DNA of 64,000 nt. Origin: Microglena sp. YARC (Eukaryota > Chlorophyta > Chlorophyceae > Chlamydomonadales > Chlamydomonadaceae). The position numbers and the translations under genes were made by a program. The notes under the pieces were generated by a model, which was not told where the DNA came from, did no database searches, and was given only the letters and a program-made list of their open reading frames with translations. Positions 11,601 to 21,200 of the stretch are shown piece by piece. The stretch spans positions 43,750,906 through 43,814,905 of the forward strand of contig CM039464.1 in the NCBI GenBank assembly GCA_022414725.1, written 5' to 3'. Position 1 is the stretch's first letter. Every line of letters starts with the position of its first letter.

Positions 11601-14600
11601 ATCGAGGAGTCAATTCACGACGAAAGTCCATCCAAGAGGCAGCATGTCGACCTGAGTGATAGCCGCCTGCTGTCTGACGATGATCAGGGAAGCACATGTC
11701 CTCTTTGTGCTCGGTCGGCAACTGAATACGCGGGGTCGCAACAGTTCGAGCAGCACAAGAAGTTCTGCCGAGGCACTCAGGCAAAAATCCCTCCATGTCA
11801 GTCTGGGAAGGTCTGGACAGCTGCTGATGATGTTACAGCCAGAAGGCCAACTCAGATGACAAGGCGGAATGCACCAACACCCCGCTTGTGTGCCCTCGTT
11901 GACAAGCCACCATATGGAGGTGCGGAATGGAGCCCCACCACAAGGAAAAGCACAGTGGTTTGGCCCAAGAACCCCCAATTGGGGCTTGCGAGGTGGCACA
12001 CATGGCAGTTGTGATGAGCAAGTTGAGCCTCGACAGCCTCGACTATAGTTTCTTATCTGATGTGCATGCTGGGGACCAGAGCAAGTTGAAGGCCTGATAG
12101 GGGCCTAACCAACCTAACAATAGCTTCTTGTTGTATACTTAGAGCAGAGCAATTTATGGACCCTTACAGGCCCATACAATGGTTCGAGACATGGCTTTTG
12201 TTTTAGGCTACAGGCAGCTCAAGGCAGCAGCTTCTAGACAGCTTCCCTGGCTGGCTATTCAGCCCAAACTAAAGCATGCTAGTACACCTTGAAGCTAACA
12301 TAAACATGGTGGGCGTATGTGGGTGTTACATTTAGACCTTTTGGTGGGTTTCATGTAGCAAGCCCATGCAGTTTTCAGGCCAATACCAGGCCAGTCATTT
12401 ATAAAGGATGTAAAAGGAAGGCAAGGATCTATAAGAAAGCTGAAAGCTTAGTTAACTAGGGTGCATATTGGATTATTTTGTAATCGTGCACAGGCCGTGT
12501 TTAAAACAATCCACTCTCCGGGCTTTTGAAAATGCAGGCTACTAAAGGAGATGATTTGCCACAACATGGGCTAGGTGTTATCTAAATTTGGTGGGGTACT
12601 TCCTACTTTTCTGGGGGCGTACCAGATATTTTCCGAATGTTATCCTCCGGAATAAATACATAAATAAATGAATAGTACGCCTTGTTACGAGGAACGAGGT
12701 TGAGGAGGCCAGCCCGTTTGCTTGCACTGGGGCAAAGTACTAACCTGTGAGGCCAGCCTCGTGTGCAGCCATAAATACATAAATAAATAAATAAATAAAT
12801 ACATATGGGATAAATAAATAAATAAATACATAAATAAATAAATAAATAAATACATACAGAATTACACAAATAAATGAATAGTACGCCTTGTTACGAGGCA
12901 TGAGGTTGAGGGGGCCAGCCCGTTTGCTTGCACTGGGGCAAAGTACTAACCTGTGCAGCCATAAATACATAAATAAACAAATAAATACATATGGGATAAA
13001 TAAATAAATTAATAAATTAATAAATACAGAAATACACAAATAAATAAATAGTACGCCTTGTTACAGGGCATAAGGTTGAGGGGGCCAGCCCGTTTGCTTG
13101 CACTGGGGCCAGTGTTTGTTTTTTCGACGACGCATCCCCATTCCGTCGCCATTCCGTCAAATGCTACACCCCCCTGGACCCTCCGATATCGGGACGTGCT
13201 GCCCCCCAACCCCCCCAGGCTCCGCGGTTGGCGCTCCGCCATGCGATGGCTACGCAACTGTCCTGAGATCAGGGTTGAGTAGCCCAAGTAGCGACTCAAC
13301 CTGGACTACAGAAATCTGAAATAAAAAACACTGACTGGGGCTAACCACTAACCTGTGGCAGCCATTCGATTGGAAGCAGTAGCTGTCGCTGAGTATAGGG
13401 CAGACTTGCCAGACGGTGATGACGCCGAACCAGTGGTTGCAGCCAGACTAGAGCTGCCTCGGCCAACAGGAGAGCCTTGGTCCGCACTGTTCCCAGATAA
13501 TTGCCTGTGCAAGGCACTGCCACCACTGCCTCCACTGGCAGATATGCGTTTGGAGAGGGAGCTAAGTGGCTTGGTGGTGCCATAAGGTAGACTGCTCCCC
13601 AAACGGTTTGTTATGGGAGAACCTTGGGACCCAGCGGGAACCGAGGCTTTCTCACCAACCTGGGTGCATGCAGATGTGGGGCGATGTCAGGCACATGCAT
13701 ACATAGGGTGATGTCAGACACATGCTTATGTGGGGTGGTGTCAGACACATGCTTATGTGGAGAGATGTTGTGTTGCTTGCATCAATGACAAATTGGTGTG
13801 GGAGTGGTTGTGCGTAGGTTTGATTTTAATCACCACTTCTTCCATCAATGGCGATGCACTGCACATGTACAACATACTTAGAATCTTAGAGTATGTTAGG
13901 CACGGCCGACTCCACCTTCGGCCGCTCTTGGCGTTGCAGGTCGTCGTCAACCGCGATGGTAGCTTGTCCAGTTGAGGTAGGAGACCGCTCCCCACCCGCG
14001 TACGACGGGCTCCCTCAACACCACGCCCCACCAGGCTTTATCATTGCCTTAGGCACGGCAGTTTGATGCTGGTTTAGGGCTTTGGACATTCAAAGGGGAG
14101 CACCCATGAGTAGGGACCGGCATATCATATGATATTGACCAGAGGCGAGTATGATATCATATGATATCAATGTATCATACACATTGCATCACATGATCTT
14201 GTCTATAAATGGTAACTTCAGCCTAGTCAGACTGCCAGCATCATATGACACCGTATGATATCATATGATGACATGATATCATATAATATCAATATATCAT
14301 ACTGCCGTTCCCTACCCATGAGTCAGAGCTACCTCTGCACAAACCCACGCACGCACCGTCGCACCCATGCAAGCATGCATACTGCACATTCCTACTCTCA
14401 TGTGCACATACATCACCTTCTTTCCAACGTATACATACATGGCCGCCTTTCCAACGTGCACATAAATCACCACCTGTCCAACGTGCACTAACATCACCTC
14501 CTTTCCAACGTACACATACATCACCGCGTTCTCAACGTGCACATGCATCACTGCCTTTCCAACGTGCACATGCACCACTGCCTTTCCAATGTGCATATGC

Positions 14601-15938
14601 ATCATCCCCTTTCCAACGTGCACATACATGGCTGCCTTTCCAACGTATACATACATCACCGCCTTTCCAACGTGCATATACAAAACCGCCTTTCCAACAT
14701 GCACATGTATCACCGCCTTTCCAACGGGCTTATACAACAACGCCTATCCAACGTGCACATGCACCACTGCCTTTCCGATGTGCATATACATCATCCCCTT
14801 TCCAACGTGCACATACATGGCTGCCTTTCCAATGTATACATACATCACCGCCTTTTCAATGTGCACATACATCACCACCTTTCCTACCTGCACATACATG
14901 GCTGCCTTTCCTACGTGCACATAAATCACTGCCTTTCCAACATACACATTCATCACCGCCTTTCCTACGTGCACATACATCATTTCCTTTCCAATGTGCA
15001 CATATATCACCGCCTTTCCAACGTGCACATGTATCACCGCCTTTCCAACGTATACATACATCACCGCCTGTCCAACGTGCACATGCACCACCGCCTGTCC
15101 AACGTGCATATACAACAACGCCTTTCCAACGTGAACATGCACTACTGCCTTTCCAATGTGCATATGCGTCATCCCCTTTCCAACGTATACATACATCACC
15201 GCCTTTCCAACGTGCACATGCACCACTGCCTTTCCAATGTGCATATGCATCATCCCCTTTCCAACGTGCACATACATGGCTGCCTTTCCAACGTATACAT
15301 TCATCACCGCCTTTCCAACGTGCACATGCACCACTGCCTTTCCTACGTGCACATACATGGCTGCCTTTCTGACGTGCACATACATGGCTGCCTTTCCAAC
15401 GTATACATACATCACCGCCTTTCCAACGTGCACATACATGGCTGCCTTTCCGACGTGCTCATATATCACCGCCTTTTCAACGCGCACATACATCACCACC
15501 TTTTCTACGTGCACATACATGGCTGCCTTTCCTACGTGCACATGCATGGCTGCCTTTCCTACGTGCACATACATGGCTGCCTTTCCAACATGCACATTCA
15601 TCACCTCCTTCGTACGTGCACATTAATCATAGCCTTTCCTACGTGCACATACATGGCTGCCTTTCCAATGTGCACATTCATCACCGCCTTTCCTACGTGC
15701 ACATACATGGCCGCCATTCCAACGTGTACATAAATTACCGCCTGTCCAACGTGCACATAGGAAAGGACTTTCTCTGCCTTTCTGTCTGACTCCTAAGTAG
15801 GCGCTGTTTTGTGTTAGAGTCCCACTTCCTGGGGTAAAAATCCTTTGACTACAAATAAAACAATAATTGTAGCTAAAATACAGATTGGTAACTGACCTTA
15901 GGGGTGAGGCCATTCTTGGTATCCCTCTTATATCGGTC
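4118..15938 (-). CDS. Protein phosphatase 2C (PPM family), 5' end not located
   Basis: PPM/PP2C enzymes are Mn2+/Mg2+-dependent Ser/Thr phosphatases. Exons I support, in minus-strand order: 15938-15897 (tentative), 13659-13353, 10120-9940, 8321-8174, 6171-6018, 4692-4118. All junctions are in phase with GT-AG borders. The spliced product carries the family motifs in order: [76 protein letters not shown] and [11 protein letters not shown], so the metal-binding Asp residues are present. A Met in good context at 10040 would give a 325-residue protein consisting of the domain alone. The exons above it add a Ser/Gly-rich N-terminal extension, which I favour because phases match and copies of the acceptor support it. 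Introns hold decayed copies of the exon ends. Domain call near certain; N-terminus uncertain. Confidence 0.9.
4693..6017 (-). repeat. PP2C last intron: copies of neighbouring exon ends
   Basis: Copies of the head of the last exon plus its acceptor lie at about 4,855-4,945 and 5,145-5,215. Copies of the tail of the preceding exon plus its GTATGC-type donor lie at about 5,765, 5,850 and 5,938. Fragments of the head of the preceding exon occur out of place at about 4,770-4,830 and 5,055-5,110. Between them are (CAC)n/(GAT)n runs at 5,490-5,635. Confidence 0.75.
6660..6880. repeat. 23-27-bp minisatellite (ggccgacactgtttttctt)
   Basis: About eight degenerate copies in a PP2C intron. It runs directly into a dispersed element starting at about 6,863 (gggctacgcgtagcagcttc), which recurs in altered form at 12,205, 44,228 and 45,620. 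Confidence 0.75.
7040..8173 (-). repeat. Seven decayed copies of the PP2C YDGHGG exon tail with its donor
   Basis: Units of roughly 130-155 bp each contain, on the minus strand, a degraded version of the end of the exon at 8321-8174 (GTCTATGACGGCCA... through SKELQ) followed by an AG|GTGAGC-like donor and the intron head. They begin near 7,060, 7,240, 7,390, 7,545, 7,700, 7,840 and 7,990. Frameshifts break the coding in all of them, so they are pseudo-exons and not alternative exons encoding protein. Confidence 0.8.
8322..9939 (-). repeat. PP2C intron made of exon-flank copies and an interspersed element
   Basis: The part nearest the 8321 exon (8,340-8,920) repeats the acceptor plus exon head (tggtcaccactcc with the intron tail). 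The part nearest the 9940 exon (8,950-9,890) repeats the exon tail plus donor (atggtgagatcgtgcac and variants), the longest copy at about 9,785-9,865. In between are three copies of a dispersed element (gtccctggaggaggcctac...tcccactttcagatttgaaac) at about 9,185-9,300, 9,355-9,480 and 9,530-9,650. That element is also found at 58,683 and, inverted, at 59,775. Confidence 0.75.
10121..10465 (-). repeat. Acceptor-plus-exon-head copies, PP2C N-terminal exon
   Basis: Four unit starts read, on the minus strand, CCAGCAG followed by GTGCAGGCAGGAGAGG-like sequence. The copy touching the exon (junction 10121/10120) is the only one that continues into coding. (GGGTT)n and (GT)n have grown between the copies. 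The conserved AG|G border in every unit is my main reason for choosing this acceptor instead of the CAACAG 24 bp further in. Confidence 0.7.
10470..10925. repeat. (TGTATGGATGGATGGG)n minisatellite
   Basis: Degenerate 8-16-bp array in a PP2C intron. The long Ile/His/Pro frames on the minus strand and the Met/Asp/Gly/Trp frames on the plus strand are products of this array. Confidence 0.9.
11562..12014 (+). CDS. Hypothetical protein with a C2HC zinc-finger-like motif, nested in a PP2C intron
   Basis: An open frame of 150 codons from an ATG in reasonable context (GGCATGG) to TGA at 12012-12014. Near residue 47 it has CPLC, then 15 residues, H, three residues, C (FEQHKKFC), a C2HC arrangement similar in style to ubiquitin- or nucleic-acid-binding fingers, though the spacing is not one I can assign to a family. 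The N-terminal half is Ser/Asp-rich. It lies on the strand opposite PP2C, wholly inside the intron between the exons at 13353 and 10120. It could be an intronless nested gene, an exon of a larger plus-strand gene (an AAG|GTCTGG donor-like site is at about 11,809), or the remnant of a transposon. Function unknown. Confidence 0.35.
   Translation: MDVSISTAQSNATIEESIHDESPSKRQHVDLSDSRLLSDDDQGSTCPLCARSATEYAGSQQFEQHKKFCRGTQAKIPPCQSGKVWTAADDVTARRPTQMTRRNAPTPRLCALVDKPPYGGAEWSPTTRKSTVVWPKNPQLGLARWHTWQL
12650..13115. repeat. Composite tandem repeat: dispersed element, PP2C donor flank and (AAAT)n
   Basis: Three units combine (AAAT)n, the dispersed repeat with core agcccgtttgcttgcactgg, and aaagtactaacctgtg.cagcc. 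On the minus strand this last part is a degraded copy of the tail and GTTAGT donor of the PP2C exon ending at 13353. It is thus the donor-side copy array of that exon, mixed with a transposon fragment. Confidence 0.7.
13905..14060 (+). mobile_element. SINE-like element fragment (tRNA-derived family), copy 1
   Basis: Shares gtcgtcaaccgcgatggtagcttgtcca and ctccctcaacaccacgccccaccaggctttatcat (quoted in parts: gtcaaccgcgatggtagc; accacgccccaccaggct) with copies at 22.7, 38.6 and, inverted, 58.3 kb. The tRNA-like head seen in other copies is missing here. Confidence 0.6.
14111..14314. mobile_element. hAT-type MITE with 8-bp target duplication
   Basis: Ends are TAGGGACCGGCA and, inverted, TAGGGAACGGCA. 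It is flanked on both sides by CCCATGAG (14103-14110 and 14315-14322), an exact 8-bp target duplication as made by hAT transposases. The interior is rich in the palindrome atcatatgat and has no coding capacity. Relatives at 51,281-51,467 and, as a tandem expansion, 34,790-35,330. Confidence 0.8.
14390..15765. repeat. About 30-bp minisatellite (cctttccaacgtgcacatacatcac)
   Basis: More than forty degenerate units over 1.4 kb in the 5' part of the PP2C locus. Frames stay open for hundreds of codons on both strands because the period is a multiple of three; I regard the 398-codon plus-strand frame and its minus-strand partner as artefacts. Confidence 0.9.
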
Positions 15939-15969
15939 CTGCCAAGGGAGGGAGAAACAATTCAACATA

Positions 15970-16910
15970 AGGGCACAACACAAGTAGTTGAGTATGACAC
16001 ATGAGGGCAGTACAAGGGCAATGCAGAAGTAATTGAGTACGGTTGACGAGGGCAATACACAAGTAGTTGAGTACGGTTGACGAGGGCAATACACAAGTAG
16101 TTGAGTACGGTTGACAAGGGCAATACACAAGTAGTTGAGTACGGTTGACGAGGGCAATACACAAGTAGTTGAGTACGGTTGACAAGGGCAATACACAAGT
16201 AGTTTAGTTGGATCCATGAGGGCAATACAAGGGCAATGCATAAGTAGTTGAGTACAATCGATGAAGGCATTGAATGAGTGGTTGAGTGTGACCTATGAGG
16301 GCATTACAAGGACAATGCAGAAGTAGTTGAGTACGGTTGACGAGGGCAATACACAAGTATTTGAGTTGGATCCAAGAGGGCAGTACAAGGGCGATGCAGA
16401 AGTAGTTGCTTGCGAACGATGAGAGCAATACATGAGTGGTTGAGTATGACCCATGAGAGCAGTACAAGGGTAATGCAGAAGTAGTTGAGTACGGTTGACG
16501 AGGGCAATACACAAGCAGTTAAGTATGATATATGAGGGCAGTACAAGGACAATGCAGAAGTAGTTGAGTACGGTTGCCCGGGGCAGTACACAAGTAGTTG
16601 AGTATGATCTATGAGAGCAGTACAAGGGCAATGCAGAAGTAGTTGAGTACGATCGGGGAGGGCAATACATGAGTGGTTGAGTATGATCTATGAGGGCATT
16701 CCAAGGGCAATGCAGAAGTAGTTGAGTATGATCGATGAGGGCAATACACAAGCTGAGTCGGATCCACAAGGGAGGTACAAGGGGGCATAAGTAGTTGAGT
16801 ATGGTTGATGAGGGCTAAAAACGAGTAGTTGAGTATGCCCCATGAGTCAGTACAAGGGCAATGCAGAAGTAGTTGAGTATGATCTATGAGGGCAATACAC
16901 AGTAGGTTAA
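15970..16910. repeat. 34-70-bp tandem repeat (agtagttgagtacggttgac)
   Basis: Alternating short and long units built on gggcaatacacaagtagttgag. It lies directly 5' (minus strand) of the tentative 14-codon PP2C exon. I could not show that its units contain a copy of that exon's acceptor, so its origin is open. Confidence 0.85.
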
Positions 16911-16944
16911 GTGCACCAACACCAATCAAAGAATTAGATTACTA

Positions 16945-17413
16945 TCAGCGATGCCATCTCAGTACTCTTGGACATTCTGCTGCGTCCACACGTGCAAGAT
17001 CACAAATTATAGATATGAGCAGGATGAACCGAAATGGGCAGGTGGAACATTGTACTTTCAAAACCACCAGGCACTTTGTTGACAGCCTGGGGAAACAAGG
17101 GACCTGCCCACGTGAAGTACAGATCCAGGAAAACTCAATGCCAGCCTTTGTCAGAAGCTGCCATGCTAATCTTCTCTGTCCAGTACAGATGTTCTCTTTC
17201 CAAATTGTGCATGGGCAAACATTGGTCAGAAATCCTCTCAGGAACTCCAGAGGCCAGGTGTGGATAGAGGTGCCCCGAAAGCCCCAGGAGGAATCTGCTG
17301 ACCAGCAGTTCGAGGGTACCATTTCCCAAGCACCCAAGCACGCGTCCATTTTCCTTGGACACATGTGCGGTCTGACGTGTCGCACCTGGCTCATGCCAAA
17401 TGCCTGCTTCTAG
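16945..17413. other. Unassigned unique sequence, overlapping ORFs on both strands, with a U6 snRNA core match
   Basis: A plus-strand frame of 175 codons (to 17413) and minus-strand frames of 149 and 75 codons overlap here; none has a recognisable domain. Positions 17160-17179 are, on the minus strand, ACAGAGAAGATTAGCATGGC, identical to the catalytic core of U6 snRNA. The flanks do not continue as U6, so this is at most a fragment or chimera. The first exon(s) of PP2C may also be in this stretch. Confidence 0.35.
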
Positions 17414-18232
17414 ATGGCGTATGCGACGCGCCCAAATTAGAAGCTCGACAAGGGCTCCGAATGCTCGCGTACTGAGGTTGGTCTATGATAGCAATCCACT
17501 TCGAGGGCACCGGAAATGGCTAGAGGAGGGGTAATGGGGCAAGCAAAAGGCTAGGGGCATCGCTGCCAAGCGGCAGTGAGGAAGACTTAGTTTTGCTTAT
17601 AATCTGTGATTCGAGGACGGACCTTGGAAAGCTAAGGCATCAGCAATGCGAAGACAAATTCAACAGACATACGCAGAAAGAAAAGGGAGTTTCAACTTCG
17701 AACGTTGGCTGCTACGGCAGAATAAGCATGATAGGCAGAGATAGTAGCTGAAGAGATCTGATTTTGATTTCGATGTAAGACAGCTTTCTATCGTCAACTG
17801 TCAACTGCCAACTGTCAGCTCGGAGAATAAACATCAGCTGCGGGACCCATCATCGGCTATTAGAAAACATTTGAGAAAAATAAAACGCGAGCAAACTCTA
17901 TTCAGTGCCACCAGCCCGAAATGCGCTCGCAGACAGTCGAGGCTACGCTGAGGCGAATCGGAGTTGTTCAAGCTGTTGTTCAGCTACACATAGCTACACA
18001 TGCTCTGTAAGTTATACGTCGGTCATACAAGACGAGAGTGCATCTGAACTTGACTGAAGCTAGCTTTCTTCGTTTCCACATTTTCACCGGCATTAGGGGG
18101 TTAGATTGTTAGGATTAGGCTGTAGGAGACGCACAGCATTACCATCCCGACCTTGCATACGCACCCACCAGGCTGTTACTTTTTCTCTGAGGTCCGCCAA
18201 TTATTTCCATTGGCCATTGAATTACATCCTCT
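17414..18232. promoter_or_regulatory. Candidate divergent promoter region between PP2C and FZR
   Basis: About 0.8 kb without tandem repeats, between the probable 5' end of PP2C (minus) and the FZR start codon (plus). Its freedom from repeats, in a window where nearly every other noncoding stretch is repetitive, suggests constraint. I see no convincing TATA box or named motif. Confidence 0.3.
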
Positions 18233-21200
18233 ATGCAATCCTCTACGGACTTCACGCAAGGCGAGAACGCTACGCGCCTCGGGCCCTCCCCCCGGAAGAA
18301 TCGAGTCACCTACAGCGACCGCTTCATTCCGTCAAGAGCAGCTCACGGGCGTTTGGATTTCAGCATTCTCGACCGGGAAATAGTCACAAGCGAGGTGTCA
18401 CAAAATGCGACTGAACGAGAGGTAACGGCCTGGGGCTGCTGGCAACACCCGAGGCAGGGCAAGGTTTCACAATGATATGATGCATGTGGGAAGATCTGGC
18501 CTGGGATTTGAATTGTTGGGTTCCATCAATACATCCTCTGGTTGGATTCACTTCTGGGGCCCCATGCCCACCATCAAACCGATTTGGTGCAGGGCTTATT
18601 TCTTGTGGGCTGCCACTTATTCATTATGGGCTGCCCAACTAGTTTCACCTCTCCCAGTAGTTCAGAACGAATCTTGTTTATATGTCAGAGTTGGGCAAGG
18701 CCATGTTAGCCTATTTGGCTGCCCACATATTTCAGGGCAGTCACCAGCCAAATCATAGCATATCAATGCCAGACTAATGGGGGCATTTCCATGTACCAAC
18801 ATTGCACACTTGCATGGGTGATGGGGACTTCCCGCTCCATGCACATACATACATACAAACACACACACACACACTCACACACACGGATAATGTCCCCTCC
18901 TTACCCACCACCACCACACACAGAACTGAACAGACACAGCCCATTGTTGCTTATAATTGAGCTGCTTGTTGCCCGAGCCCCCAGCCACACAAACGCACAA
19001 GGAAAGGCCTTCCCCTTCCCCGCCACTTCACACCACCACCACCACACGCAAACACACACACTACTCACACACACGGAAAATGTCCCCTCCTTACCCACCA
19101 CCACCACACACAGAACTGAACAGACACAGCCCATTGTTGCTTATAATTGAGCTGCTTGTTGCCCGAGCCCCCAGCCACACAAACGCACAAGGAAAGGTCT
19201 TCCCCTTCCCCGCCACTTCACACCACCACCACCACACGCAAACACACTAACAGCCCGCCCACCCCCATGCACGATGTTGCACTTGGAAACCGATACCCTT
19301 CTTCTTCGCTGCATGTCCAGAATTTGAATCCAGCATACACCTGGTTGCTTGTAATTGAGCTGCTCGGTGCCTGAGCCCCCAGCAACACACACATACGGAA
19401 AGGTCTTCCCCTTCCCACCACTTTACACCACCACCACCACCACCACATGCGAACACACAAACAGCCCACCACCACTACCACCACACACCACCACAAACAC
19501 ATTCGGAAAGGTCTTCCCCTTCTCCGCCACTTAACACCACCACCACCACCACCACCACACGCAAACACACAAACAGCCCACCACAAACACCACAAACACA
19601 CGCGGAAAGGTCTTCCACTTTCCTGCCACTTCACACCACCACCACCACCACATGTAAACACACAAACAGCCCACCCACCCCCATGCACGATGTTACGCTT
19701 GGACACCGATATCCTTCTTCCTTGCTGTGTGTCCAGGATTTGAATCCAGCTTACCTCGTTGCTCAGAAGTGAGCTGCATGGTGCTCCAGCCCCCCCCACC
19801 CCCACCCCCCCCACCCCTCACCCCCCCTCCCACCACCACCACATCCACCACCACTCCACCCCACCACCCCCACCACCCCAAGCTATACCACCCTACCCAC
19901 CCACCTACACCACCACCACCACCCACCACACAAACAGAAACACCCACCACCCCACCTGCCACTTCACCATCACCCATACCGCCACCCACTTACACCACCG
20001 CCACCCACCATCCATATGCAGGATTTGAATCCAGGATGCAACTTGCTGCTCAGAAGTGAGCTGCTTGGTGCTCCAGCCCCCCCACCATCACTCCACCCCA
20101 CCATCACATGAACACAAGCAAAACACCCCACCCACCCTACACACCCCACCACCACCACCCACCTATTCCCCACCACACCTATGCAGAATTTGAATCCAGC
20201 ATACAAGTTGCTGCTCAGAAGTGAGCTGCTTGGTGCTCCAGCCCCTCCCCACCACCAACACTCCACCCCACCTACCCCCCCAACTCAACCCACCCAACAC
20301 CACCCACCCTACCACCCACCTACCCTCACCCCTACACCTTTGCAGGATTTGAATCCAGCATACAACTTGCTGCTCAGAAGTGGTGCTCCAGCCCCCCCCA
20401 CCACCACTCCACCCCACCCACCCACAAACTCTTTAAAAAACACCCCACCCACCCTACCTACCCCCCCACCACCCCTATGTAGGATTTGAATCCAGCATAC
20501 AACTTGCTGCTCAGAAGTTAGCTGCTCGGTGCTCCACCCCACCACCACCACTCCACCCCACCACCACACAAAAAACTTTCAGAAATTCCCCAACCATCCC
20601 ACCTACCACCCCACGAACACTACACGGACAGGAACACCCCCCCCCCCCCCCCGCCTACACCACCACCACCACCCATACCTCTACCACCACCACCTACCAC
20701 ACCACGGCCATCACTACCACCCATATGTAGGATTTGAATCCAGCATACAACTTGCTGCTCAGAAGTGAGCTGCTGGGTGCTCCAGCCCCCAGCCTGGTGT
20801 CGCCTGACAGGTCCCACCAGCTTCAGCAGCTTCGCTCCCCCTGTAGCCCAGGGAAAACCTTGTTCAGGTCAGTCCTTCTGTGTGGGTGTGGTGTGTGTGT
20901 TTGGGGGGGGGAGGGGGGGTTCTTGTGTTTATGTGTGGTGGGGTGGAGTGGTGTGGTGGGGGGGGGGGGGGGGTCTGTTTGTGTTTGTGTGGTGGTGGTG
21001 GGTGGGGTGTTTGTGTTTGTTTGTGTTCGTGTGTGGAGCTGCTGGATGCTCCAGCCCCCAGCCTAGCGTCACCTGACAGGTCCCAGCAGCTCCAAACATT
21101 CGCTCCCCATGCAGCCCAGGGAAAACCTTGTTCAGGTCATTCCTTCTGTGGTGGTGGTGGTGGTGTAGGGTGGATGGGGTGTTTTATCTTGTGTTTGTGT

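Noticed and set aside
14537..15733. 398-codon plus-strand ORF and 286-codon minus-strand ORF with about ten-residue repeats
   Set aside because: A 30-bp minisatellite with a period divisible by three keeps both strands open; the repeat is symmetrical in coding terms and has no signal or domain.
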